DNA from: Microbacterium galbinum
Lineage (GTDB): Bacteria > Actinomycetota > Actinomycetes > Actinomycetales > Microbacteriaceae
DNA length: 64,000 bases
NCBI RefSeq assembly: GCF_023101185.1
Contig: NZ_CP078077.1
Location: forward strand, 897,630 to 961,629
Reading direction: 5' to 3'
Shown: positions 7,939-16,297 of the stretch, in pieces
Numbering within the stretch: position 1 is the stretch's first letter
Layout of the letters: every line of letters begins with the position of its first letter
The notes under the pieces: model-generated
Databases searched by the model: none
The model's input: only the letters and a program-made list of their open reading frames with translations
Told to the model about the DNA's origin: nothing
Position numbers and translations under genes: made by a program

Positions 7939-8448
7939 ATGACTACTCTGATCCTCACCGTCGCGGGTGCAGACCGTCCGGGCCTCGTCGCCGCCGTCGC
8001 TGATGCCGTCGACGCCCACGGGGGCAACTGGGAGAACAGCCGCCTCGCCGAGCTCGCGGGCACCTTCGCGGGGGTGATCGAGGTCTCGGTGGCCGCCGAT
8101 CGGGTCGCCGAACTGCAGGCCGCGCTGCGCGCCCTGACCGGACTGCTCACGGTGACGATCCACACCGGATCGGATGCCGGGGCCCACCGCGACGGGAGCT
8201 CGATCTCGCTCTCGGTGCTGGGCAACGACCGCGCGGGGATCGTCCACGAGATCTCCGGCGTTCTGACCTCCCACGCGCTCAGCATCACGAGCATGGACAC
8301 CGAGACGCGCGACGCCGCGATGGCCGGTGGGCGCCTGTTCGAGTCGACGGTCACGGCGACGGTTCCGGCATCCGCTGATCTCGATGCGCTCCGCACCGAC
8401 CTCGAGAAGCTGGCGGCGGAGATCCAGGTCGACATCACTCTCGCCTGA
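7939..8448 (+). CDS. Two-ACT-domain protein, GcvR-like
   Basis: A 169-residue protein made of two ACT domains. The first (residues about 3-70) has AGADRPGLVAAVADAVDAHGGNW; the second (about 90-165) has VLGNDRAGIVHEISGVLTSHALSI. The DRxGLV/DRAGIV turn is the usual amino-acid-binding position. The tandem ACT layout matches the glycine cleavage regulator GcvR family, though no gcv genes lie nearby. It has no DNA-binding domain and presumably acts on a partner protein. The start is set by the TACGCT-N6-ATG arrangement. Confidence 0.8.
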   Translation: MTTLILTVAGADRPGLVAAVADAVDAHGGNWENSRLAELAGTFAGVIEVSVAADRVAELQAALRALTGLLTVTIHTGSDAGAHRDGSSISLSVLGNDRAGIVHEISGVLTSHALSITSMDTETRDAAMAGGRLFESTVTATVPASADLDALRTDLEKLAAEIQVDITLA

Positions 8449-8530
8449 CGGGTTCGCGCGCCGCGCGCCACTCGCCCGCGCCGCCCGGATGACCGGCAGG
8501 AGCAGACAACAGAATGTGGAAAGCCCCGCG

Positions 8531-9736
8531 ATGACAACCTTCCCCGCTCCCGTGGCGCTGCGTTCGTTCGCGCGGGCACGCGACGCGTGGCCCCTCGATC
8601 CCGCGACCGTGCACCTCAATCACGGTTCGTTCGGCGCTCCGCCGACCGCCGTGATCGAGCATCAGGATGCTCTGCGCCGCCAGGGCGACCTCAGTCCCGT
8701 CGCGTGGTTTCCGACTCTCGGCGAGCGCACGCGCGAGGCCCGCGAGCGCACGGCACCCTTCGTGGGTGCGCGCGCCGATGACGTCGCCTTCGTGCCGAAC
8801 GCCTCGGCCGCGGCGACCGTGGTCTTCAACGCAATGCACCTCGAACCGGGCGACGAGATCATCGTCACCGATCACGGATACGGCGCGGTGACGATGGGCG
8901 CGGAGCGGTTGGCGCGCCGCACGGGTGCGACCGTCCGCACGGTGGCGATCCCGCTGCTCGCCTCCGACGACGAGGTCGTCGACCGCTTCGCCGCCGAGAT
9001 CGGGGATCGTGCGCGTCTCGTCGTGGTCGACCAGATCACGTCGCCGACGGCACGGCTGATGCCGACGCGACGCATCGCCGACATCGCCGCGCACCACGGT
9101 GCGCGCACGCTGATCGATGGTGCGCACGCGCCGGGCCTCCTCCCGGATGCCGCGTCGGCGGCGGGCGGTACGTGGTGGTTCGGCAATCTGCACAAGTGGC
9201 CGTGCGCGCCGCGCGGATCTGCGCTGCTGGTGACGACCGCCGCGGATCGCGACGACCTCTGGCCGCTGATCGACTCGTGGAACGCGCACGCCCCCTTCCC
9301 CTCGCGCTTCGACTACCAGGGCACGATCGACGCGACCGGGTATCTCGCGACGCCGACCGCGATCGCGTTCGTCGAGCGCGAGATCGGGTGGGAGCGCACG
9401 CGCACGGTCATGACCGAGATGGCGGATGCCGGGGCCGAGGCGATCGCGGCGGCGTTCCGTCGCTTCGCCGATGCGGAACCGCTCACGCCGGTCCCCTCGC
9501 CGGTCCCATCGATGCGACTGATCCGCCTGCCGCGCGGGCTGGGGGCGACCCGGGAAGAGGCGGATGCGCTGCGCGCCGAGATCCTCCCCGCGACCGGCAT
9601 CGAGACCGCATTCACGAGCTTCGGAGGCGCCGGGTACGTGCGGCTCTCGGTGCACCTCTACACCGAGGCATCCGACATCGAGCGGTTTGTCGATGTCGCA
9701 GTGCCGTGGCTCGTGGCGCGCGCCGGCATCCGCTGA
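8531..9736 (+). CDS. Class V aminotransferase, isopenicillin N epimerase-like
   Basis: A 401-residue PLP enzyme of aminotransferase class V. HLNHGSFGAPP near residue 32 and ARADDVAFVPNASAAATVV form the N-terminal cofactor region. LIDGAHAPG holds the Asp that contacts the PLP ring, and WWFGNLHKWPCAPRG carries the PLP lysine K222. This subgroup was named for isopenicillin N epimerase but includes many cysteine desulfurase/lyase-like enzymes. No beta-lactam genes occur here, so the name reflects similarity only. ATG 8531 follows GTGGAAAG at suitable spacing. It converges on an aldo/keto reductase with a strong shared terminator. Confidence 0.85.
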   Translation: MTTFPAPVALRSFARARDAWPLDPATVHLNHGSFGAPPTAVIEHQDALRRQGDLSPVAWFPTLGERTREARERTAPFVGARADDVAFVPNASAAATVVFNAMHLEPGDEIIVTDHGYGAVTMGAERLARRTGATVRTVAIPLLASDDEVVDRFAAEIGDRARLVVVDQITSPTARLMPTRRIADIAAHHGARTLIDGAHAPGLLPDAASAAGGTWWFGNLHKWPCAPRGSALLVTTAADRDDLWPLIDSWNAHAPFPSRFDYQGTIDATGYLATPTAIAFVEREIGWERTRTVMTEMADAGAEAIAAAFRRFADAEPLTPVPSPVPSMRLIRLPRGLGATREEADALRAEILPATGIETAFTSFGGAGYVRLSVHLYTEASDIERFVDVAVPWLVARAGIR

Positions 9737-9817
9737 CCGTCCGCAACACCGTCGACGCGTCTGCGGGCGCCGAGACCCATCGCCCCCGGCTTCAATCCCC
9801 GAAGCCCCTCCCACACG

Positions 9818-9856
9818 ACGAGGCCCCCTGCCGCGGTGTGCGACAGGGGGCCTCGT
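9818..9856. terminator. Bidirectional terminator between convergent genes
   Basis: ACGAGGCCCCCTG (9818-9830) and CAGGGGGCCTCGT (9844-9856) are perfectly complementary over 13 bp with a 13-nt loop. The element lies between the stops of the aminotransferase and the aldo/keto reductase and can serve both. Confidence 0.8.
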
Positions 9857-9879
9857 ACGTGTGCGTCAGACGCGGATGC

Positions 9880-10893
9880 TCAGACCAGGCGGGTCTTCGG
9901 CGAGGTCGAGTAGGTGTGCTCGGCGTCGCGGTTGACGGTGTCGCCGAGGGCGGTGTCGATCGCCGCCATCGTGTCGGCGTCGAGCTTCACTCCCGATGCC
10001 TTGACGGTGTCGGCGAGCTGCTCGGGGCGCGATGCTCCGACCAGGGCTGCCGCGATGTTCGGGTTCTGCAGCACCCAGGCGATCGCGAGCTGCGGCATCG
10101 TGAGACCCGCCTGCTCGGCGATCGGCTTGAGGCGCTGGACCGCGGTGAGGATGTCGTCCTGCAGGAAGTTCTTGATGAAGTCGGCACCGCTGTGCGGGTC
10201 GGTCGCGCGCGAACCCTCGGGCACGGGCTGACCGGGCAGGTACTTGCCGCTGAGCACGCCCTGCGCCATCGGCGACCAGACGATCTGCGAGATGCCGAGC
10301 TCTTCGGAGGCCGGAACGACCTTGCCCTCGATGACGCGCCACAGCATCGAGTACTGGGGCTGGTTCGAGATGAGCTGGATGCCGAGCTGCTTGGCGAGCG
10401 CGTGGCCCTCGCGCAGCTGCTCGGCCGTCCACTCCGAGACACCGATGTAGAGCGCCTTGCCCTGGCGGACGACATCGGCGAAGGCCTGGAACGTCTCCTC
10501 GAGCGGGGTCTCGTAGTCGAAGCGGTGCGCCTGGTAGAGATCGACGTAGTCGGTGCCGAGACGGGTCAGCGAGCCGTTGATCGACTCCATGATGTGCTTG
10601 CGGCTGAGGCCGGTATCGTTCGGGCCCTTTGGACCGGTCGGGAAGTAGACCTTGGTGAAGATCTCGAGGCCTTCGCGCCGCTGCCCCTCGAGGGCCTTGC
10701 CGAGCACGACCTCGGCCGCGGTGTTGGCGTAGGTGTCGGCGGTGTCGAACGTGGTGATGCCGGCGTCGAGCGCCGCGTGCACCGTCTTGACGGCGGCGTC
10801 GTCGCCGACCTGAGAGGCGTGGGTGACCCAGTTGCCGTAGGTGATCTCAGAGACCTTGAGACCACTGTTGCCGAGATAGCGATAGTTGACCAT
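9880..10893 (-). CDS. Aldo/keto reductase, Kv-beta/YghZ-like
   Basis: A 337-residue NADPH-dependent TIM-barrel reductase. The catalytic tetrad is visible: D50 (TTFDTADTY), Y55, K81 (IFTKVYFP) and H123 (DLYQAHRFD). YRYLGNSGLKVSEITYGNW at the N-terminus and the long loop before VGASRPEQL match the voltage-gated K-channel beta/L-glyceraldehyde-3-phosphate reductase branch. It reduces aldehydes; the physiological substrate is unknown. The start is supported by TAGCGT-N6-ATG on the minus strand (hexamer 10900-10905). Confidence 0.9.
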   Translation of the reverse strand: MVNYRYLGNSGLKVSEITYGNWVTHASQVGDDAAVKTVHAALDAGITTFDTADTYANTAAEVVLGKALEGQRREGLEIFTKVYFPTGPKGPNDTGLSRKHIMESINGSLTRLGTDYVDLYQAHRFDYETPLEETFQAFADVVRQGKALYIGVSEWTAEQLREGHALAKQLGIQLISNQPQYSMLWRVIEGKVVPASEELGISQIVWSPMAQGVLSGKYLPGQPVPEGSRATDPHSGADFIKNFLQDDILTAVQRLKPIAEQAGLTMPQLAIAWVLQNPNIAAALVGASRPEQLADTVKASGVKLDADTMAAIDTALGDTVNRDAEHTYSTSPKTRLV

Positions 10894-10955
10894 GTTCTAA
10901 CGCTAGCGCCGGTCGCCGACACTGCGGGTCGGTTTCCGTGACCGGTCTCAGAAGT

Positions 10956-11441
10956 TCATGTCCGGCGCGCGCGGTGACGCATCTCGCGAACCGCGAGGAC
11001 GAGCAGGGCGCCGAGCGCCACCAGACTCGCGGCGTAGAGCGGACGCGCCCACGGCGAGTAGTCGGCACCGCCGATCCCGTAGGTGTCGGCGAGTCCCATG
11101 CCCGCCCCGAACGATGCGGCGAAGTACCCGAGGGTCCCGAGAACCACGAGGCCCAGGAAGACCATCGCGGCGATCGCCGCCGGCATCCGCCCGACGATCG
11201 CGACGATCGCGACGACGACGGACACCACGACTCCGATACCGAGGATGCCGAGCACCGACATCGGACTCAGGCTCTCGCCCGCTTCTCCCATGTCGGCCCG
11301 GATCTGATCGAGCGTACGGCCCGGAGCCGCGGCGAGCGGGTTGAGCACCATGATCTGCAGCGCGGCGACGGCGGCGTAGACGGCGACCGCGACGACGCCG
11401 ACCAGCGACACCCACACGGTCGCACGACGAGATGAAGCCAT
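10956..11441 (-). CDS. Small four-helix membrane protein
   Basis: A 161-residue integral membrane protein with about four hydrophobic segments (VWVSLVGVVAVAVYAAVAALQIMVL; LGILGIGVVVSVVVAIVAIVG; IAAMVFLGLVVLGTLGYFA; a last one near PLYAASLVALGALLVLAV), ending in the basic tail REMRHRARRT. No family recognised. I chose ATG 11441 because TACGGT lies 7 bp upstream, the leaderless pattern; ATG 11447 is also possible. A longer reading from 11543 runs through the palindrome at 11486-11541 and is unlikely to be translated. Confidence 0.65.
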   Translation of the reverse strand: MASSRRATVWVSLVGVVAVAVYAAVAALQIMVLNPLAAAPGRTLDQIRADMGEAGESLSPMSVLGILGIGVVVSVVVAIVAIVGRMPAAIAAMVFLGLVVLGTLGYFAASFGAGMGLADTYGIGGADYSPWARPLYAASLVALGALLVLAVREMRHRARRT

Positions 11442-11485
11442 GGCCATCACCGTAGAGACCGAGTCTGAGAACCCGCCGCCATCGC

Positions 11486-11541
11486 GAGGAGTCAGGACAC
11501 GCCGCTCACTCGGCATCCGTTGCGGCGTGTCTTGACCCCTC
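11486..11541. repeat. Dispersed palindrome, copy 1 (diverged)
   Basis: The left arm is GAGGAGTCAGGACACGCCGC (11486-11505) and the right arm GCGGCGTGTCTTGACCCCTC (11522-11541), with 18 of 20 positions complementary. It is the most diverged of three copies sharing the GGGGTCA-N2-ACACGCC core (others at 24985 and 41035). It lies between two minus-strand genes. Confidence 0.8.
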
Positions 11542-11559
11542 ACCGAGAGATGAAAACCC

Positions 11560-13077
11560 TCAGCTCGTGCGCGCCGCCGTCTCGGTCACCGCGGCCGACT
11601 GCGTCTGCACGATCGATGCGCGATCGGCGAAGCCCTCGGCGGTGACCTTGTCGAGCGCGACCTGCTTGCGGATCGCCGCGGCCTTCTCGTAGAGGCTCGG
11701 GTCGCCGTACGAGGTGAGCACCTTCACCAGCACGGGCAGCAGCTCGATCATGAAGAACAGCGCGGCGATGAGGATATGCGCCCACAGGATCGTGGGCTCC
11801 TTCTCGCTCAGGCGGTTCAGCCCGCTGATCTGGCTGAGGAGGCCGGTCGCTCCGGCGTTGCCCTGCGCCACGGCATCCGCTCGGGCGTTGTAGGCCGCGA
11901 GCGCCTGGTCGTAGGTGTCGCGTGCGGCTGGCAGCTGGTCCTGCGCGGTCTGGCGGTTCGTCGCCTCGGAGGTCGAGGTGTTCTCCTTCGCGGCGGTGCC
12001 GGCCGTGGCGAGCTCCTCGTTCGCGACGCGCAGCTGCTCGGCGAGGCCGTCGTAGGTCTGCTGGGCCTGGGCGAGCTGGGCCTGGGCAGCGTCGGAACTC
12101 GCGCCCTCGCCGTTCACCCCGGTGCAGCCCGGAACGGTGCCCGCGCCCTCGCCGGTGAGCTCGCACTGGTAGAGCGCGCGGGCCTGGTCGATGACGGTCT
12201 GCTGGTCCGCGAGCTTGGTCGTGAGGTCGTCGACGGTCGCCTGGGCGGCGGATTCGGATGCCGACGACGAATCGGTTCCCGCCACGATGCCCGTCGCCGC
12301 CTGGTTCTCGAGCTCGGCGACCTTGGCGGTCGCGGCGTCGAGAGCGATCTTCTCGGGGCCGGACTCGAGGGCTTCCTGGTCGGTCTGCGACTGCGTGATG
12401 TTGGTCGAGGCGACCTCGCGGGCGATGTCGTTGTGGAACACCTGCAGCACGAGCGGCTCGGCGACCACGAATCCGATGATCGCGGCCATGATCACTCGGG
12501 GGATCGCGAGGCCGATGAGGCGCCACACGTTGCGCGTCGACGCCATGGTCGAGGTGAGGAAGCGATCGAGGTTGAAGATGATGAGCGCCCAGACGAGCGC
12601 GAGCGGAACGGCCAGCCAGATCGCGGCCCCCACGCCGGTCGTGAGCGCGAACAGCATCGAGATCGCCGAGACCAGGGCGGTGCCGGCGAGCACGAAGAAC
12701 ATCTGCACGAAGCGCGGCGTCTCGCCGGGGACGCGGTCGAGGATCTCGCCCTCGGCCCCGCCGAGGATCGCGAGCTGCCGCAGGCGCGAGCCCGGGGTGC
12801 GGGGCGCGCGTGGCCTGCGCTCCCGCGGCGGGCGGGGCGCGCGGGCGGGCTTCGACGGTGCGGATGCCGCGGCATCCGATTCTGCCGAGTCGTCGGCGGT
12901 CTCCGGGCGCGGGGTCTCGCGCGTGGCGGAGTCCGTGATGAACGGCTCGTCGGCGGAACCTGTGGGCTCGTACTCGCGCAGGAAGTCGAGGTCATCCGTC
13001 GGGGCGTTCGGGTCGCCGTCGATGATGATCCGACCCTGCGAGTCGAAGCGACCCGGTCGGTGGGCGGAATAGGGCAT
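11560..13077 (-). CDS. DUF4407-family membrane protein
   Basis: A 505-residue protein. Residues 1-100 are disordered and charged (a PRPPRERRPRAPRTPGSR stretch before the core). A pair of hydrophobic segments follows (about 127-175), then a third near VIMAAIIGFVVAEPLVLQVF. Next is a coiled-coil-like Ala/Gln/Asp-rich region of roughly 200 residues containing one Cys pair, and a last membrane helix (ILWAHILIAALFFMIELLPVLVKVL). This order and the ELLPVL(V)K motif are typical of DUF4407, a family of unknown function. TAGATT lies 6 bp before the ATG, implying a leaderless start. Confidence 0.85.
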   Translation of the reverse strand: MPYSAHRPGRFDSQGRIIIDGDPNAPTDDLDFLREYEPTGSADEPFITDSATRETPRPETADDSAESDAAASAPSKPARAPRPPRERRPRAPRTPGSRLRQLAILGGAEGEILDRVPGETPRFVQMFFVLAGTALVSAISMLFALTTGVGAAIWLAVPLALVWALIIFNLDRFLTSTMASTRNVWRLIGLAIPRVIMAAIIGFVVAEPLVLQVFHNDIAREVASTNITQSQTDQEALESGPEKIALDAATAKVAELENQAATGIVAGTDSSSASESAAQATVDDLTTKLADQQTVIDQARALYQCELTGEGAGTVPGCTGVNGEGASSDAAQAQLAQAQQTYDGLAEQLRVANEELATAGTAAKENTSTSEATNRQTAQDQLPAARDTYDQALAAYNARADAVAQGNAGATGLLSQISGLNRLSEKEPTILWAHILIAALFFMIELLPVLVKVLTSYGDPSLYEKAAAIRKQVALDKVTAEGFADRASIVQTQSAAVTETAARTS

Positions 13078-13161
13078 CCCGACAATCTACGAAAGGTCGC
13101 CTGTGCGCACGGTGGAAGAAGGCTTTGACGGCTCCCAGGTTCGGCAGGGGCGCGCTCCGGA

Positions 13162-13737
13162 TCACACTCCGGCGGACAGCAGCCTGCCGAGAAGAGCCTC
13201 GTAGGAGGCGAGGGCGTCGTCGAGGCCGAAGTGCCCGGCGGCGGCGAGGGTGCCGAGGCCGTGGATGAGGCCCCAGAGCGCGACGACGTCGGTGGGGCGG
13301 TCGAGTCCGGTGGCGGCGGCCGCCGCGGCGAGCGCTCCTTCGAGCGCATCGATCAGCGGGGCCATCGTCGCGGTGGGCGAGCCCGGCACGCAGACCGTGG
13401 GGTCGTAGACGGCGTCGAAGGCATGCGGATGCTCGACGGCGAAGCGGATGTAGGCCTCGCCACCCGCGGCGAGCGCCGCCCGCGGGGTCGCGGCATCCGT
13501 CGTCGCGTTCTGCACCTGGGCGAGCAGATCGGCCATGCTGCGCTCGGCGATCGCCTTGAGCAGACCGAGACGATCGGAGAAGTGGTGGTACGGCGCGTTG
13601 TGGCTGACGTCGGCGGCGCGAGCGACCTCGCGCAGGCTAATGTCGGCGGCCGGCATCCGCTCGAGCAACTGCATCGCGGCGTCTTCGAGGGCGCGCGCGA
13701 GATCACCGTGGTGGTACCCCGTCTTCGAACTTGACAT
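13162..13737 (-). CDS. TetR-family transcriptional regulator
   Basis: A 191-residue regulator with a TetR helix-turn-helix (about residues 10-60: HHGDLARALEDAAMQLL, SLREVARAADVSHNAPYHHFSDRLGLL) and a C-terminal TetR_C_33-like helical domain with GLIHGLGTLAAAGHFG. It is divergent from a flavodoxin-fold oxidoreductase, the standard layout for a TetR repressor and its detoxification target. A 13-bp direct repeat fills the shared promoter. The start could also be ATG 13746; AGGAGA lies between the two options' usual spacings, so I chose the one giving MSSSKTGYHH. Confidence 0.87.
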   Translation of the reverse strand: MSSSKTGYHHGDLARALEDAAMQLLERMPAADISLREVARAADVSHNAPYHHFSDRLGLLKAIAERSMADLLAQVQNATTDAATPRAALAAGGEAYIRFAVEHPHAFDAVYDPTVCVPGSPTATMAPLIDALEGALAAAAAATGLDRPTDVVALWGLIHGLGTLAAAGHFGLDDALASYEALLGRLLSAGV

Positions 13738-13757
13738 GAGCAACATTATCTCCTATC

Positions 13758-13788
13758 TTGACACTGTCCACCTGCTTGACACTGTCCA
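13758..13788. promoter_or_regulatory. Tandem operator: two TTGACACTGTCCA repeats
   Basis: TTGACACTGTCCA occurs at 13758-13770 and again at 13776-13788, an 18-bp period. Each unit holds the near-palindrome GACA-C-TGTC. Lying between the divergent TetR and oxidoreductase starts, it is the likely TetR binding site covering both promoters. TTGACA could also serve as a -35 element. Confidence 0.65.
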
Positions 13789-13803
13789 GATTGGAACCGA
13801 CGC

Positions 13804-14430
13804 ATGACCGCTCTCGTGATCGACGGCCACCCGCACGCCGAATCCCTCACCGCTTCGCTCGCGCAGCGCTACGCCACGGGGCACGGCGATGCCCGCGTGC
13901 TCGCCCTGCGCGACCTCGAATTCGACCCGCACCTGCGCTTCGGATACCGGCAGCGCATGACCCTCGAACCCGACCTGATCGACGCCAAGCAGGCTCTCGC
14001 CGAGGCGCAGACGATCGTCATCGCGACGCCGCTGTGGTGGGGGTCGGTGCCGGCGCTGCTCAAGGGCTTCTTCGACCGCGCCCTGCTGCCGCAGCAGGAG
14101 TACCGCTACTCGCCGCAGGGCCTGCCGATCGGCCTGCTCACCGCGCCTCACGGACGCCTGCTGCTGCTCGCCGACACCCCCTGGTACGCCGCGCCCTTCA
14201 CGGGACTGCCGGCGCAGCGCCAGGTGGTGCGCAACACGATGCGGTTCTGCGGCATCCGTTCGGTGCGCGCGCACCGGATGCTGGGCGTCAAGAACGCCTC
14301 ACCCGAGAGGATCGGGCGCTGGCTCGCGGATGCCGAACGGCTGGGTGCCGCGGACGGGCTCCGCGATGCGCGGCGCGGTCAGGCCATCGCGGCCGAGGCC
14401 GCTTCGTCCTCCGTCGTCGCGACGAGCTGA
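13804..14430 (+). CDS. NAD(P)H oxidoreductase, flavodoxin-like fold (KefF/MdaB type)
   Basis: A 208-residue FMN/FAD-dependent quinone-reductase-like protein. It starts [15 protein letters not shown], where HPHxxS is the FMN phosphate loop of the flavodoxin_2 family. [18 protein letters not shown] (about residues 80-97) is the family hallmark. Such enzymes reduce quinones or electrophiles and are often induced by them through a divergent TetR repressor, as the layout suggests here. The last 52 bp overlap the 3' end of the convergent rlmN gene, so the final Ala/Ser-rich residues are probably not functionally constrained. Confidence 0.85.
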   Translation: MTALVIDGHPHAESLTASLAQRYATGHGDARVLALRDLEFDPHLRFGYRQRMTLEPDLIDAKQALAEAQTIVIATPLWWGSVPALLKGFFDRALLPQQEYRYSPQGLPIGLLTAPHGRLLLLADTPWYAAPFTGLPAQRQVVRNTMRFCGIRSVRAHRMLGVKNASPERIGRWLADAERLGAADGLRDARRGQAIAAEAASSSVVATS

Positions 14431-15680
14431 CCGCAGGCGCCGTCGATCTCCTTGCCGCGGGTGTCGCGGAGGGTCGTCGGGATGCCGGCGTCGTTGAGGC
14501 GGCGCACGAACTCGGCCGTGACGTCCTTCTCCGAGGAGGTCCAGATCGACCCCGGCGTCGGGTTCAGCGGGATGGGGTTCACGTGCACCCATCCGCGACC
14601 GCGCTGGTTGAGCTTCTCGGCGAGGAGATCGGCGCGCCACGCATGGTCGTTCATGTCCTTGATGAGCGCGTACTCGATCGAGACGCGGCGACCGGTCTTC
14701 TCGTAGTAGTTGTAGGCGGCGTCGAGAGCCTCGTCGACCTTCCAGCGGGAGTTCACCGGGATGAGCTCGTCGCGCAGGTGGTCGTCGGGCGCGTGCAGCG
14801 ACAGCGCGAAGGTGACCGGGATGCCCTCGTCGGCGAGCTTCCTGATCGCGGGCACGAGGCCGACGGTCGAGACGGTGATGCCGCGGGCGCTCATGCCGAG
14901 CCCCTCGGGCTGCGGGGCGACCATGATGCGCACGGCATCCATCACCCGCTTGTAGTTGGCGAGCGGCTCGCCCATGCCCATGAAGACGATGTTGGAGACG
15001 CGCTCCATGCTGTGATCGTCGGACTTCTTACCGCCCAGGCCGCCCTCGGCGATGAGGCGGTTGGCGCGCACGATCTGCTCGACGATCTCGGCCGTCGACA
15101 TGTTGCGCGTGAGGCCCGCCTGGCCGGTCGCGCAGAACGGGCAGTTCATGCCGCAGCCGGCCTGGCTCGACACGCAGAGCGTGATGCGGCCGGGGTAGCG
15201 CATGAGCACCGACTCGACGAGGGCGCCGTCGTGCAGGCGCCAGAGGAACTTGATCGTGTCGCCGCGATCGGTCTCGAGACGGCGCACCTCGGTCATGAGC
15301 GGGGGCAGCATGCCGGCGACCAGCTCGTCGCGGATGCCGGCCGGGAGGTCGGTCATGTGCGCGGGGTCGGACGTGTAGTGCCGGAAGTAGTGGGTCGCGA
15401 GCTGCTTGGCGCGGAAGCCGGGCAGGCCGAGCTCCTTCACCTTCTCGACGCGCTCCTCGGGCGTGAGGTCGGCGAGGTGCACGGGCGGCTTGCCGCGCTT
15501 GGGGCTGGCGAACTGCAGCAGCGGGCGCCCCTCGGCGTCCTTCTGCTGGGTCCAGCCCTCGGTCGCCGGGCGCACCTGAGTGGAGCCCGTGGTGCGCACC
15601 TTGCCCTGGGCGGGTCGACCCTCGGGGGCGGACGCGGATGCTGCGGGGCGCGTCTCGCGCGTGCGGGGGTTCTCGGTCAT
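14379..15680 (-). CDS. rlmN: 23S rRNA (adenine(2503)-C(2))-methyltransferase RlmN
   Basis: A 433-residue radical-SAM methyltransferase that methylates A2503 of 23S rRNA (and A37 in some tRNAs). The cluster-binding CxxxCxxC is C176-C180-C183 in [14 protein letters not shown]. The C-terminal catalytic Cys is in DGACGQLV, 17 residues from the end. GMGEPLANY and SLHAPDD are further signatures. The first 50 residues are an extra low-complexity extension. The start at 15680 has both GGAAGG and TACCCT-N7-ATG upstream; longer readings run into the next gene's promoter. Confidence 0.95.
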   Translation of the reverse strand: MTENPRTRETRPAASASAPEGRPAQGKVRTTGSTQVRPATEGWTQQKDAEGRPLLQFASPKRGKPPVHLADLTPEERVEKVKELGLPGFRAKQLATHYFRHYTSDPAHMTDLPAGIRDELVAGMLPPLMTEVRRLETDRGDTIKFLWRLHDGALVESVLMRYPGRITLCVSSQAGCGMNCPFCATGQAGLTRNMSTAEIVEQIVRANRLIAEGGLGGKKSDDHSMERVSNIVFMGMGEPLANYKRVMDAVRIMVAPQPEGLGMSARGITVSTVGLVPAIRKLADEGIPVTFALSLHAPDDHLRDELIPVNSRWKVDEALDAAYNYYEKTGRRVSIEYALIKDMNDHAWRADLLAEKLNQRGRGWVHVNPIPLNPTPGSIWTSSEKDVTAEFVRRLNDAGIPTTLRDTRGKEIDGACGQLVATTEDEAASAAMA

Positions 15681-15737
15681 ACCTTCCAGGGTACCGGCGA
15701 GCGGGTGGGAGACGGCTGGACTGTCGGGGCCCCTGCC

Positions 15738-15743
15738 TAGACT
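15738..15743 (+). promoter_or_regulatory. -10 hexamer TAGACT, leaderless type
   Basis: TAGACT is 7 bp before ATG 15751 with no ribosome site between. It lies in the 70-bp gap divergent from rlmN, whose own TACCCT hexamer is at 15688-15693 on the other strand. Confidence 0.45.
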
Positions 15744-15750
15744 GACCGGC

Positions 15751-16221
15751 ATGGACTTCGTGTGGATCATCGGGATCATCGTCGGCGCGATCATCGTGAT
15801 CGCCATCGTGGCCGCAGCCCTGCGGGGCATGCGGCCGAAGGTGCCCGAGGCCACCCCGGGCGTTCCGGTGCCGATCGCCCCCGAAGTGGTCGCGAAGATC
15901 GACGACCTGGTGCGCGCCGACAGCAAGATTGTCGCGATCAAGACCCTGCGCGAGCACACCGGCGAAAGCCTGCAGTCCGCGAAGCGCCGCATCGACCACT
16001 GGCGGGTCGGCGCCGCCCCCGCCACGACCGCGATTCCGATCCAGCCGCCCGTCTTCCACGACGTCGGGTCGCTGCGCGCCTCGTTGCCGCCCGAGGCGGT
16101 GGCCGAGATCGACCGGCTCGTCGCCGCCGAACAGCAGATCGCCGCGATCAAGCTGCTGCGCGAAGAGGCCGGCCTCGGCCTCAAGGAGTCGAAGGACCTG
16201 ATCGACGCCTGGCGTGCCTGA
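15751..16221 (+). CDS. Membrane-anchored protein with two L7/L12 C-terminal-like domains
   Basis: A 156-residue protein. Residues about 3-25 form one membrane helix ([22 protein letters not shown]). Two homologous cytosolic modules follow: [20 protein letters not shown] with LQSAKRRID (about 48-85), and [20 protein letters not shown] with LKESKDLID (about 115-153). The I-x-A-I-K-x-L-R-E-x-(T/A)-G-x-x-L-x-x-(A/S)-K-x-x-(I/V)-D pattern resembles the ribosomal L7/L12 C-terminal domain. Related membrane proteins are common in actinobacteria but have no clear function. The duplication within one protein is evident. Confidence 0.75.
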   Translation: MDFVWIIGIIVGAIIVIAIVAAALRGMRPKVPEATPGVPVPIAPEVVAKIDDLVRADSKIVAIKTLREHTGESLQSAKRRIDHWRVGAAPATTAIPIQPPVFHDVGSLRASLPPEAVAEIDRLVAAEQQIAAIKLLREEAGLGLKESKDLIDAWRA

Positions 16222-16240
16222 GGGGGCCCGGACGCGCCCG

Positions 16241-16252
16241 TTGTAATGACAA
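16241..16252. promoter_or_regulatory. Operator TTGTAATGACAA upstream of KDPG aldolase
   Basis: TTGT-AATG-ACAA is an inverted repeat whose central 10-mer TGTAATGACA is identical to the site at 3275-3284 before ribokinase. It lies about 45 bp before the aldolase start, where a repressor could block transcription. Confidence 0.55.
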
Positions 16253-16297
16253 GTTGGCGTCGGCGAGAATAGAACGACCCCCACCACAAGGAGCATG

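Noticed and set aside
8531..9736. Isopenicillin N epimerase as evidence of beta-lactam biosynthesis
   Set aside because: No ACV synthetase, IPNS or related genes in the window; the family name covers many class V PLP enzymes.
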